A stretch of 64,000 bases of DNA from Jiella flava. GTDB taxonomy: Bacteria; Pseudomonadota; Alphaproteobacteria; Rhizobiales; Rhizobiaceae. The position numbers and the translations under genes are program-made. The stretch lies in contig NZ_JAFMPP010000014.1 in assembly GCF_017349315.1 (NCBI RefSeq), positions 1-64,000 on the forward strand. Reading direction: 5' to 3'. Of this stretch, positions 20,411 to 28,584 are shown piece after piece; the first letter of the stretch is position 1; the number at the start of each line of letters is the position of its first letter. Under the pieces are notes generated by a model, which was not told the origin of the DNA, made no database searches, and worked only from the letters and a program-made list of their open reading frames with translations.

Positions 20411-21250
20411 TTATGTCTCACGCTTGCACAGCATCGCGCGGGCACCGGCGCCGGCGCCGGCGGGCACGAGCACCGGCTTGGCGACCTTGCGCTGTTTGGC
20501 GGCAGAGGTCACCGGGATGCCGCGATGCAGCTGCTTCACCGCCTCGATGATCACGACGCCGGCGAAGATCGGCCAGAATTTGCGGCCGACGCGCTCCAAT
20601 GCCGACGCGAAGCCGAGCAGCGAGCGACGGCGGAAGGGCGGAAACAACAAAGCTTCGCCCCAGGCATGGGGCGTAAAGGTTGCGGAGCGCAACAGGCCCG
20701 TCAATTGGCTGCGCGACCACGGGCGGCCGGAGCCGAAGGGCGTGTGTTCGAAACGGGCCCAGACGCCGCGCCGATGCGGCACCACGACGATCAGGCTGCC
20801 GCCCGGCGCCAACACCCGCCAGGCTTCGGCGATCAGAGCCTCGGGGTTTTCGGCAAACTCCAGGGCATGGATCATCAGGATGCGGTCGACGGAGGAATCG
20901 CCGAGCGGCATCTCCTCGATGCCGACCAGCGCGGTGCGCAGCGGCTGTCCGGCCGGCCAGCGCTCGGCCCCTTGGCCGGCCGGCATGAAGGCAAGGCAGC
21001 GTTCGCAGCCGCCCTCGAAACGTGAAAGATACGGCGTCGCATAGCCAAGACCCAAAAGCCGCTCTTCCGAGATTGGCCGCCAGAGCGGCGAGAGCGCCAG
21101 CGAAATTGATCGGGCTGCAGTGATGCCAAGGGGCGATGCGTAGAAATCGCACAGATCGATGATGTCGGCATTGGTCGACAGGGCGCAGTCTCCTCCCGGA
21201 TCGGCCCGCGAACTTCGATCGGCTCTCGAAGGCGCGACGCGCAGATTCAA
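20411..21250 (-). CDS. SAM-dependent methyltransferase, class I
   Basis: Up to 279 residues. Similarity to class I methyltransferases runs from DLCDFYASPLG through MPLGDSSVDRILMIHALEF to the post-I motif LAPGGSLIVVVPHRRG. The C-terminal third carries a hydrophobic segment and ends in an Ala/Gly/Lys-rich tail. Proteins of this kind often sit next to gloB in rhizobia; the substrate is unknown. The boundary shown uses a TTG at 21250. A strong GGGAGGA site at 21191-21197 points instead to a CTG at 21181, which would give 256 residues and fits where the conserved part begins. Confidence 0.8.
   Translation of the reverse strand: MNLRVAPSRADRSSRADPGGDCALSTNADIIDLCDFYASPLGITAARSISLALSPLWRPISEERLLGLGYATPYLSRFEGGCERCLAFMPAGQGAERWPAGQPLRTALVGIEEMPLGDSSVDRILMIHALEFAENPEALIAEAWRVLAPGGSLIVVVPHRRGVWARFEHTPFGSGRPWSRSQLTGLLRSATFTPHAWGEALLFPPFRRRSLLGFASALERVGRKFWPIFAGVVIIEAVKQLHRGIPVTSAAKQRKVAKPVLVPAGAGAGARAMLCKRET
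21191..21197 (-). promoter_or_regulatory. Shine-Dalgarno site before a possible CTG start
   Basis: The minus strand reads GGGAGGA, nine bases before CTG (21181) in the methyltransferase frame. No ATG, GTG or TTG in frame stands at the right distance, so either a CTG start is used or the site is coincidental. Confidence 0.5.
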
Positions 21251-21484
21251 AGTGTTGGCCTGTTCCTCTTATGCAGAGGACGCCCGGCGCACGAAGGTTT
21301 CAGCACGGCGGCTTTATCCCATATAAGGTCAAGCAAGGCTGGTCCGAAACCGTCGTCGGGCCGTTTTCGGCCGTGGCTTCGCGTCAGGCGGGTGGCCAAA
21401 GAAGCAGCAAGACGTGGCGGCAGGCGGCGGCGGTGACTGGCGGCGCAAAATTTTCTCCCGCTGCAGAAGAGGGGATCGGCGAGT

Positions 21485-22255
21485 ATGGCATCCTTTGAAA
21501 TCCGGCAGTTTTCCTGCCGAAGCGACAATTTCGGTGTGCTCGTTCACGAAGCCGAAACCGGCACGACCATCGCGATCGACGCACCGGAGGAAGCGCCGAT
21601 CGTCGACGCGCTGGCGGCGGAGAACTGGCAACTGACGCATATTCTCACCACGCACTATCATGGTGACCATGTTGAAGCGAACGAGGCGCTGAAGGCGCGC
21701 TTTCAGGCCGAAATCATCGGACCCGACAAGGAACGGCTGAAGATCCCCGGTCTCGACCGCACGGTGGCCGGCGGCGAAACCATCGATGTCGGCGGGGTGC
21801 GTGTCGAGGTGATCGCAACACCGGGGCACACGCTCGGCGAGGTGTCCTACTATCTGCCGGAGGCGCGGGCGGTGTTTGCCGCCGACGCGCTGTTTTCGCT
21901 CGGCTGCGGGCGCCTGTTCGAAGGCGACGCGGCGATGATGTGGGAATCGCTCAAGCGGCTGCGCGCTCTGCCCGGCGAGACCATGCTCTATTGCGGCCAC
22001 GAATACACCGCCACCAACGCCCAATGCGCGCTCTCCGTCGATCCGGACAATGTCGCCTTGCAGGAGCGCGCTCGCGAGGTGGATGAATTGCGTCGCAATG
22101 GCCGTCCGACCTTGCCCGTGCTGCTCGAGCGGGAGAAGAAGACGAATCCGTTCTTGCGGGCCGACCATCCGGATCTCATCTCCGCCATGGGGATGACCGG
22201 CGCCGATCCGGCGGAGGTTTTCGCAGCGATCAGAAAGAAAAGGGATCAGTACTGA
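21485..22255 (+). CDS. gloB: Hydroxyacylglutathione hydrolase (glyoxalase II)
   Basis: A 256-residue metallo-beta-lactamase-fold enzyme hydrolysing S-lactoylglutathione to lactate and glutathione in methylglyoxal detoxification. Metal ligands are in THYHGDH (His57, His59, Asp61, His62), followed by TPGHTLGE, FAADALFSLGCGRLFEG and YCGHEYTATNA. The C-terminal substrate-binding domain ends near KTNPFLRAD. Its stop overlaps the next start (ATG within TGATG). Confidence 0.96.
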   Translation: MASFEIRQFSCRSDNFGVLVHEAETGTTIAIDAPEEAPIVDALAAENWQLTHILTTHYHGDHVEANEALKARFQAEIIGPDKERLKIPGLDRTVAGGETIDVGGVRVEVIATPGHTLGEVSYYLPEARAVFAADALFSLGCGRLFEGDAAMMWESLKRLRALPGETMLYCGHEYTATNAQCALSVDPDNVALQERAREVDELRRNGRPTLPVLLEREKKTNPFLRADHPDLISAMGMTGADPAEVFAAIRKKRDQY

Positions 22256-22698
22256 TGAGTTCTGCCGCGCTCAAAATCGTCAGGAGCTTGGATATGAAGC
22301 CGCATCCCGAAGGCGGCTGGTATCGCGAGACATTCCGGGACGAGCGCACGGACAAGGGCGGGCGATCCCGCTCGACCGCGATCTATTATCTTCTCGAGGC
22401 CGGCGAGACGTCGGAGTGGCACCGGGTGCGCGATGCCGCCGAGGTTTGGCACTGGTATGCCGGCGCGCCGTTGGTGATCACCGTATCGGAAAACGGCCAC
22501 GACGCCTCGGCCCACCGCCTTGGGCCGAACATTGAAGTGGGGGAGCGGCCGCAATTCGTCGTGCCGGCCGGATGCTGGCAGACGGCAACCTCGCTCGGCG
22601 AATATACGCTGGTCGGCTGTACGGTTGCCCCAGGCTTCGACTTCAAGGCCTTTGAAATGGCGCCGAAGGATTGGCGCCCGACGCCGCGCAAGAGCTGA
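22255..22698 (+). CDS. Cupin domain protein (DUF985 type)
   Basis: A 147-residue single cupin. DMKPHPEGGWYRETFRD and the central SEWHRVRDAAEVWHWYAGAP are hallmarks of the DUF985 group, a probable sugar-epimerase-like cupin with metal-binding histidines. The late segment VPAGCWQTA is also conserved. Translationally coupled to gloB, so probably made with it; the reaction is unknown. Confidence 0.85.
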   Translation: MSSAALKIVRSLDMKPHPEGGWYRETFRDERTDKGGRSRSTAIYYLLEAGETSEWHRVRDAAEVWHWYAGAPLVITVSENGHDASAHRLGPNIEVGERPQFVVPAGCWQTATSLGEYTLVGCTVAPGFDFKAFEMAPKDWRPTPRKS

Positions 22699-22703
22699 CG
22701 CGA

Positions 22704-23579
22704 TCAGGCCTTGGCCTGCTGCAGCAGGCGTTTGAAGACGGGCAGGGCGGCGAGCGCGGCCCCAGCGGTGATCAACATTGCCGCCGCGGCGATTTCGAAG
22801 CGCATCGCCGCATTGCCCGCGAGGATCAGGATCAGCGTCGACAACAGCGGCGCGGCATAGCTGGCCGCGCCGATGATCTGGATGTCGCCGTGCTTGACTC
22901 CGTAGTCCCAGACATAGAAGGCGCCGCCGACCGGCAGCAGGCCGAGCAAAAGCACCGCGACCCAGGAGACCACGCTCCCCGGCCAGATGGTGGTTTCGAA
23001 CGCGAGATGGGCCACGAGCGCAAGGGCTGCTGTGACCAGACAAAAGCCGGTGACGACGTCGCTCGGCACGGTTGCGAAACGGCGCGAAAGAAGCGAGTAG
23101 CTCGACCATGTCAGCGCGCAGAGAACTGCCAGCCCGTAGCCGAGAAGGTAGCGGGAATCGAGCGCGAAACCGCCGTTGCGGGTGACGATGAGCGCTGCGC
23201 CGCACAAGCCGAAAAGCGCGCCGAGAATGTGGAACCAGCGCAGCCGCTCGCCGGGCATGAAGGCGGAGCCGATGACGATCAGCAACGGCCAGAGATAGGC
23301 GATCAGGCTCGCTTCGGCCGCTGGCGCATGGCGGAGCGCGCCGAAATAAAGCGCGTGATAGCCGAACAGTCCGCCGACGCCGACGAGCCAGACCATCGGA
23401 TGCTGGCGAAACACGCGCCAGTTCGCTCCGCGCAGCTTCAGCATGGTGAGACCGATGGCGCTGGCGACGGCAAAGCTCATCGCCGCGAGCTGGAACGGCG
23501 GAACGTCGCCGCTCAAGGACGTCAGCAGCGCCAGCAAGGCCCACATCAAGATCGCGGAAAATCCGAGCGCCGTGCCCAA
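22704..23579 (-). CDS. DMT-superfamily (EamA) exporter
   Basis: A 291-residue membrane protein with about ten helices in two EamA repeats (ILMWALLALLTSLSGDVPPF at the start, MFEIAAAAMLITAGAALA-like at the end). It resembles YddG-type exporters of aromatic amino acids. The TTG at 23579 is chosen because AAGGAAGGA lies eight bases upstream; longer in-frame starts add a charged, non-conserved 39-residue leader. Convergent with the cupin gene, with 5 bases between stops. Confidence 0.82.
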   Translation of the reverse strand: MGTALGFSAILMWALLALLTSLSGDVPPFQLAAMSFAVASAIGLTMLKLRGANWRVFRQHPMVWLVGVGGLFGYHALYFGALRHAPAAEASLIAYLWPLLIVIGSAFMPGERLRWFHILGALFGLCGAALIVTRNGGFALDSRYLLGYGLAVLCALTWSSYSLLSRRFATVPSDVVTGFCLVTAALALVAHLAFETTIWPGSVVSWVAVLLLGLLPVGGAFYVWDYGVKHGDIQIIGAASYAAPLLSTLILILAGNAAMRFEIAAAAMLITAGAALAALPVFKRLLQQAKA

Positions 23580-23587
23580 ATCGATCG

Positions 23588-23596
23588 TCCTTCCTT
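23588..23596 (-). promoter_or_regulatory. Shine-Dalgarno site fixing a TTG start
   Basis: The minus strand reads AAGGAAGGA, eight bases upstream of TTG 23579, and directly precedes the first predicted helix of the exporter. Confidence 0.6.
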
Positions 23597-23710
23597 TACA
23601 GCGTTCCCGCCGACATTTTGAGCGCCGGCAGAAGGCCAGGACGCCCGATCGTGTTGTCCGCCGATATTCAACCTCAGGCTTCGGCACTAGGGGCACTGTA
23701 AAGGAAGGCT

Positions 23711-24109
23711 TCAGTCGACGGACTCGGCGGGAACCGGCATCGGAAGACCATTGTCGTCGATTGCGACCATGACGAACACGCCCTCGGTGACCTTGGTGCG
23801 GGCGCGCGAGGTGAGCCCCGACGTCCAGGCTTCGAGTGCCAGTGTGATCGACGTGCGGCCGACCTCTTCGATGGCCGTGTAGACGCAGAGCGTGTCGCCG
23901 ATCTTTACCGGCTTTTTGAACACCAGTGTGTTGATGGCAACCGTCGCGACGCGGCCGCGCGCCCGCTCCGAGGCGCGGATGCCGGCGGCGAGATCCATCT
24001 GCGAGACGACCCAGCCGCCGAAAATGTCGCCATTGGAATTGGCGTCGGCCGGCATCGCCGGAATGCGAACGGTGAGTTCGCCTTTCGGCGTTACGTCGCT
24101 TTTGTTCAT
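23711..24109 (-). CDS. Acyl-CoA thioesterase, hotdog fold (YciA-like)
   Basis: A 132-residue hotdog protein. GELTVRIPAMPADANSNGDI, then FGGWVVSQMDLAAGI carries the catalytic Asp of the YciA/BFIT group. KPVKIGDTLCVYTAIEEVGRTS follows. Such enzymes hydrolyse acyl-CoAs in the cytoplasm. ATG 24109 has GAGG seven bases upstream; a TTG two codons earlier is less likely. Confidence 0.9.
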   Translation of the reverse strand: MNKSDVTPKGELTVRIPAMPADANSNGDIFGGWVVSQMDLAAGIRASERARGRVATVAINTLVFKKPVKIGDTLCVYTAIEEVGRTSITLALEAWTSGLTSRARTKVTEGVFVMVAIDDNGLPMPVPAESVD

Positions 24110-24323
24110 TTCCAAACCTCGTCAGCCTTCAGTGCAGAATCGGACAAATCACGCCGAACTTCGCCCTCATAAGCGACGCGAAGATGCCGAAGGCAAGACC
24201 ACGCCGACCAAGCGAGCGGCGGCACCGAGAGTGAAACGGCGCGGTTTGAAAGGCGTGCATTCCACATCCGCGACGATTATATGCGGTCGGCGTCAAAAAT
24301 TTTTGCAAGACGAGGAGACCCCG

Positions 24324-25433
24324 ATGTCCGAGACAGCCAGCACGGCTCAGCCGATTCCCGTGACCGTTCTCACCGGCTATCTCGGCTCCGGCAAGACGAC
24401 GCTGCTCAACCGTATTCTCTCCGAGGATCATGGACGGAAATATGCGGTTATCGTCAACGAATTTGGCGAGATCGGTATCGACAACGATCTGATCGTCGAG
24501 AGCGACGAAGAGATCTACGAGATGAACAATGGCTGCGTCTGCTGCACGGTGCGTGGCGATCTCGTCCGCGTCGTCGAAGGGCTGACCCGCCGCAAGGGCC
24601 GGTTCGACGCGATTATCGTCGAAACCACCGGCCTTGCCGATCCGGTGCCGGTCGCCCAGACCTTCTTCATGGACGACGATGTTCGGACGAAGACGCAACT
24701 TGACGCCGTGGTCGCGCTGGTCGACGCCAAGCACCTGCCGCATCGGCTCAAGGACTCGCGCGAAGCCGAGGATCAGATCGCCTTTGCCGACGTCGTCCTC
24801 CTCAACAAGACGGATCTGGTCACGGCGGACGAACTCGTTGCCGTCGAGGCGACGGTGCGGGCGATCAACCCGCATGCCGTGATCCACCGCACCGAACGGG
24901 CCGGGATCGAGATATCGAAGGTCCTTGATCAGAAGGCCTTCGACCTGAAGCGCGTGCTCGACGGTGACCCGGACTTCATCGATGCGGCGAAGGAGGCCCA
25001 GGCGCACGCTCACACGCACGATCATGACCATGACCACCACGATCACGCTTGCGGCCCGGATTGCGATCATGAGCACCACCACCACAATCATCACGGCGAG
25101 GGCGTCTCGCCGATCCATGATGTGACGGTGACCTCGATTTCCCTGAAGGGCGGGCCGCTGGAGCCGAAGAAGTTCTTCCCCTGGATCCAGGCACTGACCC
25201 AGGAGCAGGGGCCGAACATCCTGCGGCTGAAGGGCATCATCGCGTTCAATGACGACCCCGACCGCTATGTCGTGCAGGGCGTCCACATGATCATCGAGGG
25301 CGATCATCAGCGCCCCTGGCGCGAGGACGAGGCGCGCGTCAGCCGTCTGGTCTTCATCGGCCGGCAACTCGACCATGAGGAGCTCGAAGCCGGTTTTGCC
25401 GCCTGTGCCGCCAAAGCAAAGGCTCCGGCCTGA
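24324..25433 (+). CDS. CobW/COG0523 GTPase with His-rich loop (zinc metallochaperone type)
   Basis: A 369-residue G3E GTPase. Walker A is intact (GYLGSGKTT, residues 18-26), CxCC is GCVCC at 71-74, the Walker B region is IIVETTGLADP and the guanine motif is LLNKTD. Between the GTPase and CobW_C domains (about residues 230-260) lies a very His/Asp-rich loop including CGPDCDHEHHHHNHH, a likely zinc-binding store. GAGGAGA precedes the ATG. It overlaps the WD40 gene downstream (TGATG). Unlike the copy at 17992, its P-loop is canonical. Confidence 0.93.
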   Translation: MSETASTAQPIPVTVLTGYLGSGKTTLLNRILSEDHGRKYAVIVNEFGEIGIDNDLIVESDEEIYEMNNGCVCCTVRGDLVRVVEGLTRRKGRFDAIIVETTGLADPVPVAQTFFMDDDVRTKTQLDAVVALVDAKHLPHRLKDSREAEDQIAFADVVLLNKTDLVTADELVAVEATVRAINPHAVIHRTERAGIEISKVLDQKAFDLKRVLDGDPDFIDAAKEAQAHAHTHDHDHDHHDHACGPDCDHEHHHHNHHGEGVSPIHDVTVTSISLKGGPLEPKKFFPWIQALTQEQGPNILRLKGIIAFNDDPDRYVVQGVHMIIEGDHQRPWREDEARVSRLVFIGRQLDHEELEAGFAACAAKAKAPA

Positions 25434-26410
25434 TGCCGTCGATTGCCGCTTACGACTTTCCCGAATTCATCGAGACGGTATGTTTTCTAAAGGATCGGCC
25501 GGCCTTTGCGCTGGCCGACGGCACGTTGCGTCTGCCGGCCGGCGGCGAGACCAGCCTCGTTCTGCATGAGGGCGGGTTGCTCTCCGCGGTTTATGACAGC
25601 TCCGGCAAACGGCTTCTGACCGGCGGTGAGGACGGCCGGGTCGTCGCCACAATCGATGGCGAACAGATCGAGGAGATCGCCGCGATCGGCCGCAGGTGGA
25701 TCGGCGCCGTTGCCGGCGGGCCGAATGGTGCGGTCGGCTTTGCTTCAGGGCGCAGTGCCTATGTCGTGCCGGCCAAGGGCGCGCTGAAGGAACTGAAGCA
25801 TCCGCGCACGGTCGAGGGCCTGGCCTTTGCCCCGAAGGGCTTGCGCGTTGCCACCGCTCACTACGACGGCGCCTCGCTGTTTTTCCCGGCGACCGATGCC
25901 GGGCCGGCGATGCTCGGCTGGAAGGGCGCGCATCTTGACGCTGCCTTTTCGCCGGACGGCCGTTTCCTCGTTACGATTATGCAGGAGAACGCTCTGCATG
26001 GGTGGCGTCTCGACGACGGCAAGCACATGCGCATGACCGGCTATCCCGCCAAGGTGAAGGATTGGTCGTGGTCCGCCAAGGGCAAGTTCCTGGCGACATC
26101 CGGCGCGCCGGCGGCGATCCTCTGGCCGTTTTCCGGCAAGGATGGGCCGATGGGCAAGGCGCCGATCGAGCTTGGCACCAGAGGCAACGCGATGGTCACC
26201 GCCGTGGCCTGCCATCCGGCCGAGGACATGCTGGCGATCGGCTACAATGACGGGATGATCCTTGCCGTGCGCTTTGCCGACTCCAAGGAGGCGCTGCTGC
26301 GCCGGGGCGGATCATCGCCGGTCAGGACCATGGCTTGGGACCGGGCCGGCCGCCTGCTCGCCTTCGGCGCCGAGAGCGGCGAGGCCGGCGTGGTGGATAT
26401 CGCAGGGTGA
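25433..26410 (+). CDS. WD40-repeat protein paired with the CobW GTPase
   Basis: A 325-residue cytoplasmic protein without signal peptide, made of WD40-like blades. Repeated patterns are AVYDSSGKRLLTGGEDGRV, HLDAAFSPDGRFLVTIMQEN, VKDWSWSAKGKFLATSG and MAWDRAGRLLAFGAESGEAG. Start overlaps the CobW stop, so the two are co-translated. This CobW-WD40 pairing recurs in alphaproteobacteria as far as I know. The role is unknown; it may be a docking partner for zinc delivery. Confidence 0.85.
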   Translation: MPSIAAYDFPEFIETVCFLKDRPAFALADGTLRLPAGGETSLVLHEGGLLSAVYDSSGKRLLTGGEDGRVVATIDGEQIEEIAAIGRRWIGAVAGGPNGAVGFASGRSAYVVPAKGALKELKHPRTVEGLAFAPKGLRVATAHYDGASLFFPATDAGPAMLGWKGAHLDAAFSPDGRFLVTIMQENALHGWRLDDGKHMRMTGYPAKVKDWSWSAKGKFLATSGAPAAILWPFSGKDGPMGKAPIELGTRGNAMVTAVACHPAEDMLAIGYNDGMILAVRFADSKEALLRRGGSSPVRTMAWDRAGRLLAFGAESGEAGVVDIAG

Positions 26411-26470
26411 GAGAGTGAGGGGGTGCGACCCGTCGCGGCTGTTGGCCGGATCGAGCGCTGACTGAGACGT

Positions 26471-26504
26471 TCGTCATCCTCGGGTGGGAGCCCGCGGATG
26501 ACGA
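26471..26504. repeat. Short palindromic (REP-like) element
   Basis: TCGTCATCCTCGGG (26471-26484) and CCCGCGGATGACGA (26491-26504) form a stem with 13 of 14 pairs and a 6-base loop. The core CGTCATCC/GGATGACG resembles a dispersed intergenic palindrome common in alphaproteobacteria. It may serve as terminator for the CobW-WD40 operon. Confidence 0.6.
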
Positions 26505-26649
26505 GCGCCGCTTTGTCGAAGCCGCCGAGCTGCAAAATCCCATCGATCATTTGAACCCGCGAACGCCCTGTGTCATAGGAGCGGCGGGTGGAGCCATTTC
26601 GACGTCGCGCGCCGTAAAGGCCGCGGGCCGCCCTTTCCAAGGACAGTTT

Positions 26650-28515
26650 ATGCCGTTTCGAACGACCATTATTCCGCTCGTGCGTGCGCTTGCCGAGCGT
26701 GGCTATGCAGAGCCGACGCCGGTTCAGGACGCGGTTCTGGAAGAGGGGACGGAAACCCGCGATCTCCTGGTTTCGGCCCAGACGGGCTCCGGCAAGACGA
26801 TCGCTTACGGCTTGGCGATCGCCGGGACGCTGCTCGGCGAGGACGACCGCTTTGCCCCGGCCGGAGAGCCGATGGCACTGGTCGTTGCGCCGACGCGCGA
26901 GCTGGCCATTCAGGTGACCAGCGAGCTGACCTGGCTCTATGCGCACAGCGGCGCCGAGATCGTCACCTGCGTCGGCGGCATGGATCCGCGCGCCGAGCGG
27001 CGCAAGCTCGAACGCGGCGCCCATATCGTCGTCGGCACGCCCGGCCGGCTGCGCGATCATCTGGAGCGCGGAGCGCTGCAGATCGGCGCCTTGCGCGCGC
27101 TGGTGCTCGACGAGGCCGACGAGATGCTCAATCTCGGCTTTCGCGAGGATCTCGAATTCCTGCTTGAAGCGACCCCGGCCGAGCGCCGCACGCTGCTCTT
27201 CTCCGCCACCTTGCCGAAGACCATCATGGCGATGGCCAAACGCTATCAGCGCGGCGCGATGCGCATCGAGGTGACAGGCGGCGCATCCGGCCATGCCGAC
27301 ATCGAATATCGCGCGATCCGCATCGCGCCGAACGAGGTCGAACACGCCATCGTCAATATCCTACGCGAAGCGGAATCGCCGAGCGCCATCGTCTTTTGCA
27401 ACACCCGCGAATCCGTCCGGCATCTCTCCTCGGGGTTGATCGAGCGCGGCTTTTCGGCGGTGACGCTGTCGGGCGAGCTGGGCCAGGCCGAGCGAAACCA
27501 GGCGATGCAGGCCCTGCGCGATGGCCGCGCGAGGGTGTGCGTTGCCACCGATGTCGCGGCGCGCGGCATCGATCTGCCGAGCCTCGGCCTCGTCATCCAC
27601 GCCGAACTTCCGAGCGATGCCGAGACGCTGCAGCACCGCTCGGGCCGCACCGGCCGGGCCGGGCGCAAAGGCGTGTCGGCGCTGCTCGTTCCGATCTCCC
27701 GCCGCCGCAAGGCCGAACGTCTGCTCAGCGAAGCCAATGTCGAGGCGGTGTGGTGCGGCGCGCCGTCTGCCGAGACGATCCGCCGGCTCGACGAGGAGCG
27801 GCTGCTTGCCGATCCGTTGCTGACCGATCCGGCCAGCGAAGACGAGCTGTCGGTGGCCAAGCGGCTGCTCGAAACCCGCAGCGCCGAGGATCTGGCGGCG
27901 GCGCTGGTGCGGCTTTATCGCGCGCGACTGCCGGCGCCGGAAGACGTCTTCGATCCGGGCTTCGGCCCTGACCTGAAAGCCCGCGAATTTGCCGGCAAGG
28001 GCCGCGAGCGCGGCGAACGCGGCGGCAAGGACCATGCCCGCGGCGGGCCGGTCACCTGGTTCCACATGGATGTCGGCCGGCGCAACAATGCCGATCCGAA
28101 GTGGATTTTGCCGCTGATCTGCCGGCGCGGGAAAATCACCCGCCAGGAGATCGGTGCGATCAAGATTTATGATCGCGAGACCAAGTTCGAGGTCGCTGAG
28201 GCGGTGGCGAAGAAATTCGCGGCGGCGGCTGAGGTCAGCGACGGCGACGACATCACCATTTCGCTTGCCGACGGACCGGGCGGGGCGGAAGCACCGCGCG
28301 GCAAGTTCGGCAAGGGCGAGCGGCGCGGACCGGGTGGCCCGGGTGGCAAATTCGCCAAGGGCGGTAAAGGCCGCGGCGGCGACAAGCCCGGTTTCGATCA
28401 GCCGCCCCGCGCCAAGAAGCCGCATCGCAAGGGGCCGCGACCAGAGGGCGTGGACAGCGCGCCGTCCACGCCGCCGCATGAAAGGCCGCGCAAGCCCAAA
28501 CGCTCCAAGGGCTGA
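26650..28515 (+). CDS. DEAD-box RNA helicase (DbpA/CsdA-like)
   Basis: A 621-residue helicase. Motifs in order: Q-motif region GYAEPTPVQDAVL, motif I AQTGSGKT, Ia PTRELAIQ, Ib GTPGRL, II DEAD, III SAT, IV-VI including VATDVAARGID and HRSGRTGRAG. The C-terminal domain (about 480-540: GRRNNADPKWILPLICRRGKITRQEIG) matches the DbpA RNA-binding domain. A basic Gly/Lys-rich tail closes the protein. It probably acts in ribosome assembly or RNA decay. ATG 26650 begins directly at the helicase core; the upstream open frame overlaps a palindrome and lacks similarity. Confidence 0.94.
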   Translation: MPFRTTIIPLVRALAERGYAEPTPVQDAVLEEGTETRDLLVSAQTGSGKTIAYGLAIAGTLLGEDDRFAPAGEPMALVVAPTRELAIQVTSELTWLYAHSGAEIVTCVGGMDPRAERRKLERGAHIVVGTPGRLRDHLERGALQIGALRALVLDEADEMLNLGFREDLEFLLEATPAERRTLLFSATLPKTIMAMAKRYQRGAMRIEVTGGASGHADIEYRAIRIAPNEVEHAIVNILREAESPSAIVFCNTRESVRHLSSGLIERGFSAVTLSGELGQAERNQAMQALRDGRARVCVATDVAARGIDLPSLGLVIHAELPSDAETLQHRSGRTGRAGRKGVSALLVPISRRRKAERLLSEANVEAVWCGAPSAETIRRLDEERLLADPLLTDPASEDELSVAKRLLETRSAEDLAAALVRLYRARLPAPEDVFDPGFGPDLKAREFAGKGRERGERGGKDHARGGPVTWFHMDVGRRNNADPKWILPLICRRGKITRQEIGAIKIYDRETKFEVAEAVAKKFAAAAEVSDGDDITISLADGPGGAEAPRGKFGKGERRGPGGPGGKFAKGGKGRGGDKPGFDQPPRAKKPHRKGPRPEGVDSAPSTPPHERPRKPKRSKG

Positions 28516-28545
28516 GGCCCAGCGCGCTCGACTGGACTGTCAATT

Positions 28546-28579
28546 TCGGCCCGAAAATCGCCTCCGGTTTTCGGGCCGA
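28546..28579. terminator. Bidirectional terminator between helicase and ArsB-like gene
   Basis: A perfect 12-bp stem, TCGGCCCGAAAA (28546-28557) with TTTTCGGGCCGA (28568-28579). The A-run on one side and T-run on the other suit termination from both directions between two convergent genes. Confidence 0.8.
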
Positions 28580-28584
28580 TGCGC

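Noticed and set aside
24324-25433. Nitrile hydratase activator or cobalamin CobW
   Set aside because: No nitrile hydratase or cobalamin genes nearby; the His-rich loop and CxCC motif fit the zinc chaperone group better.
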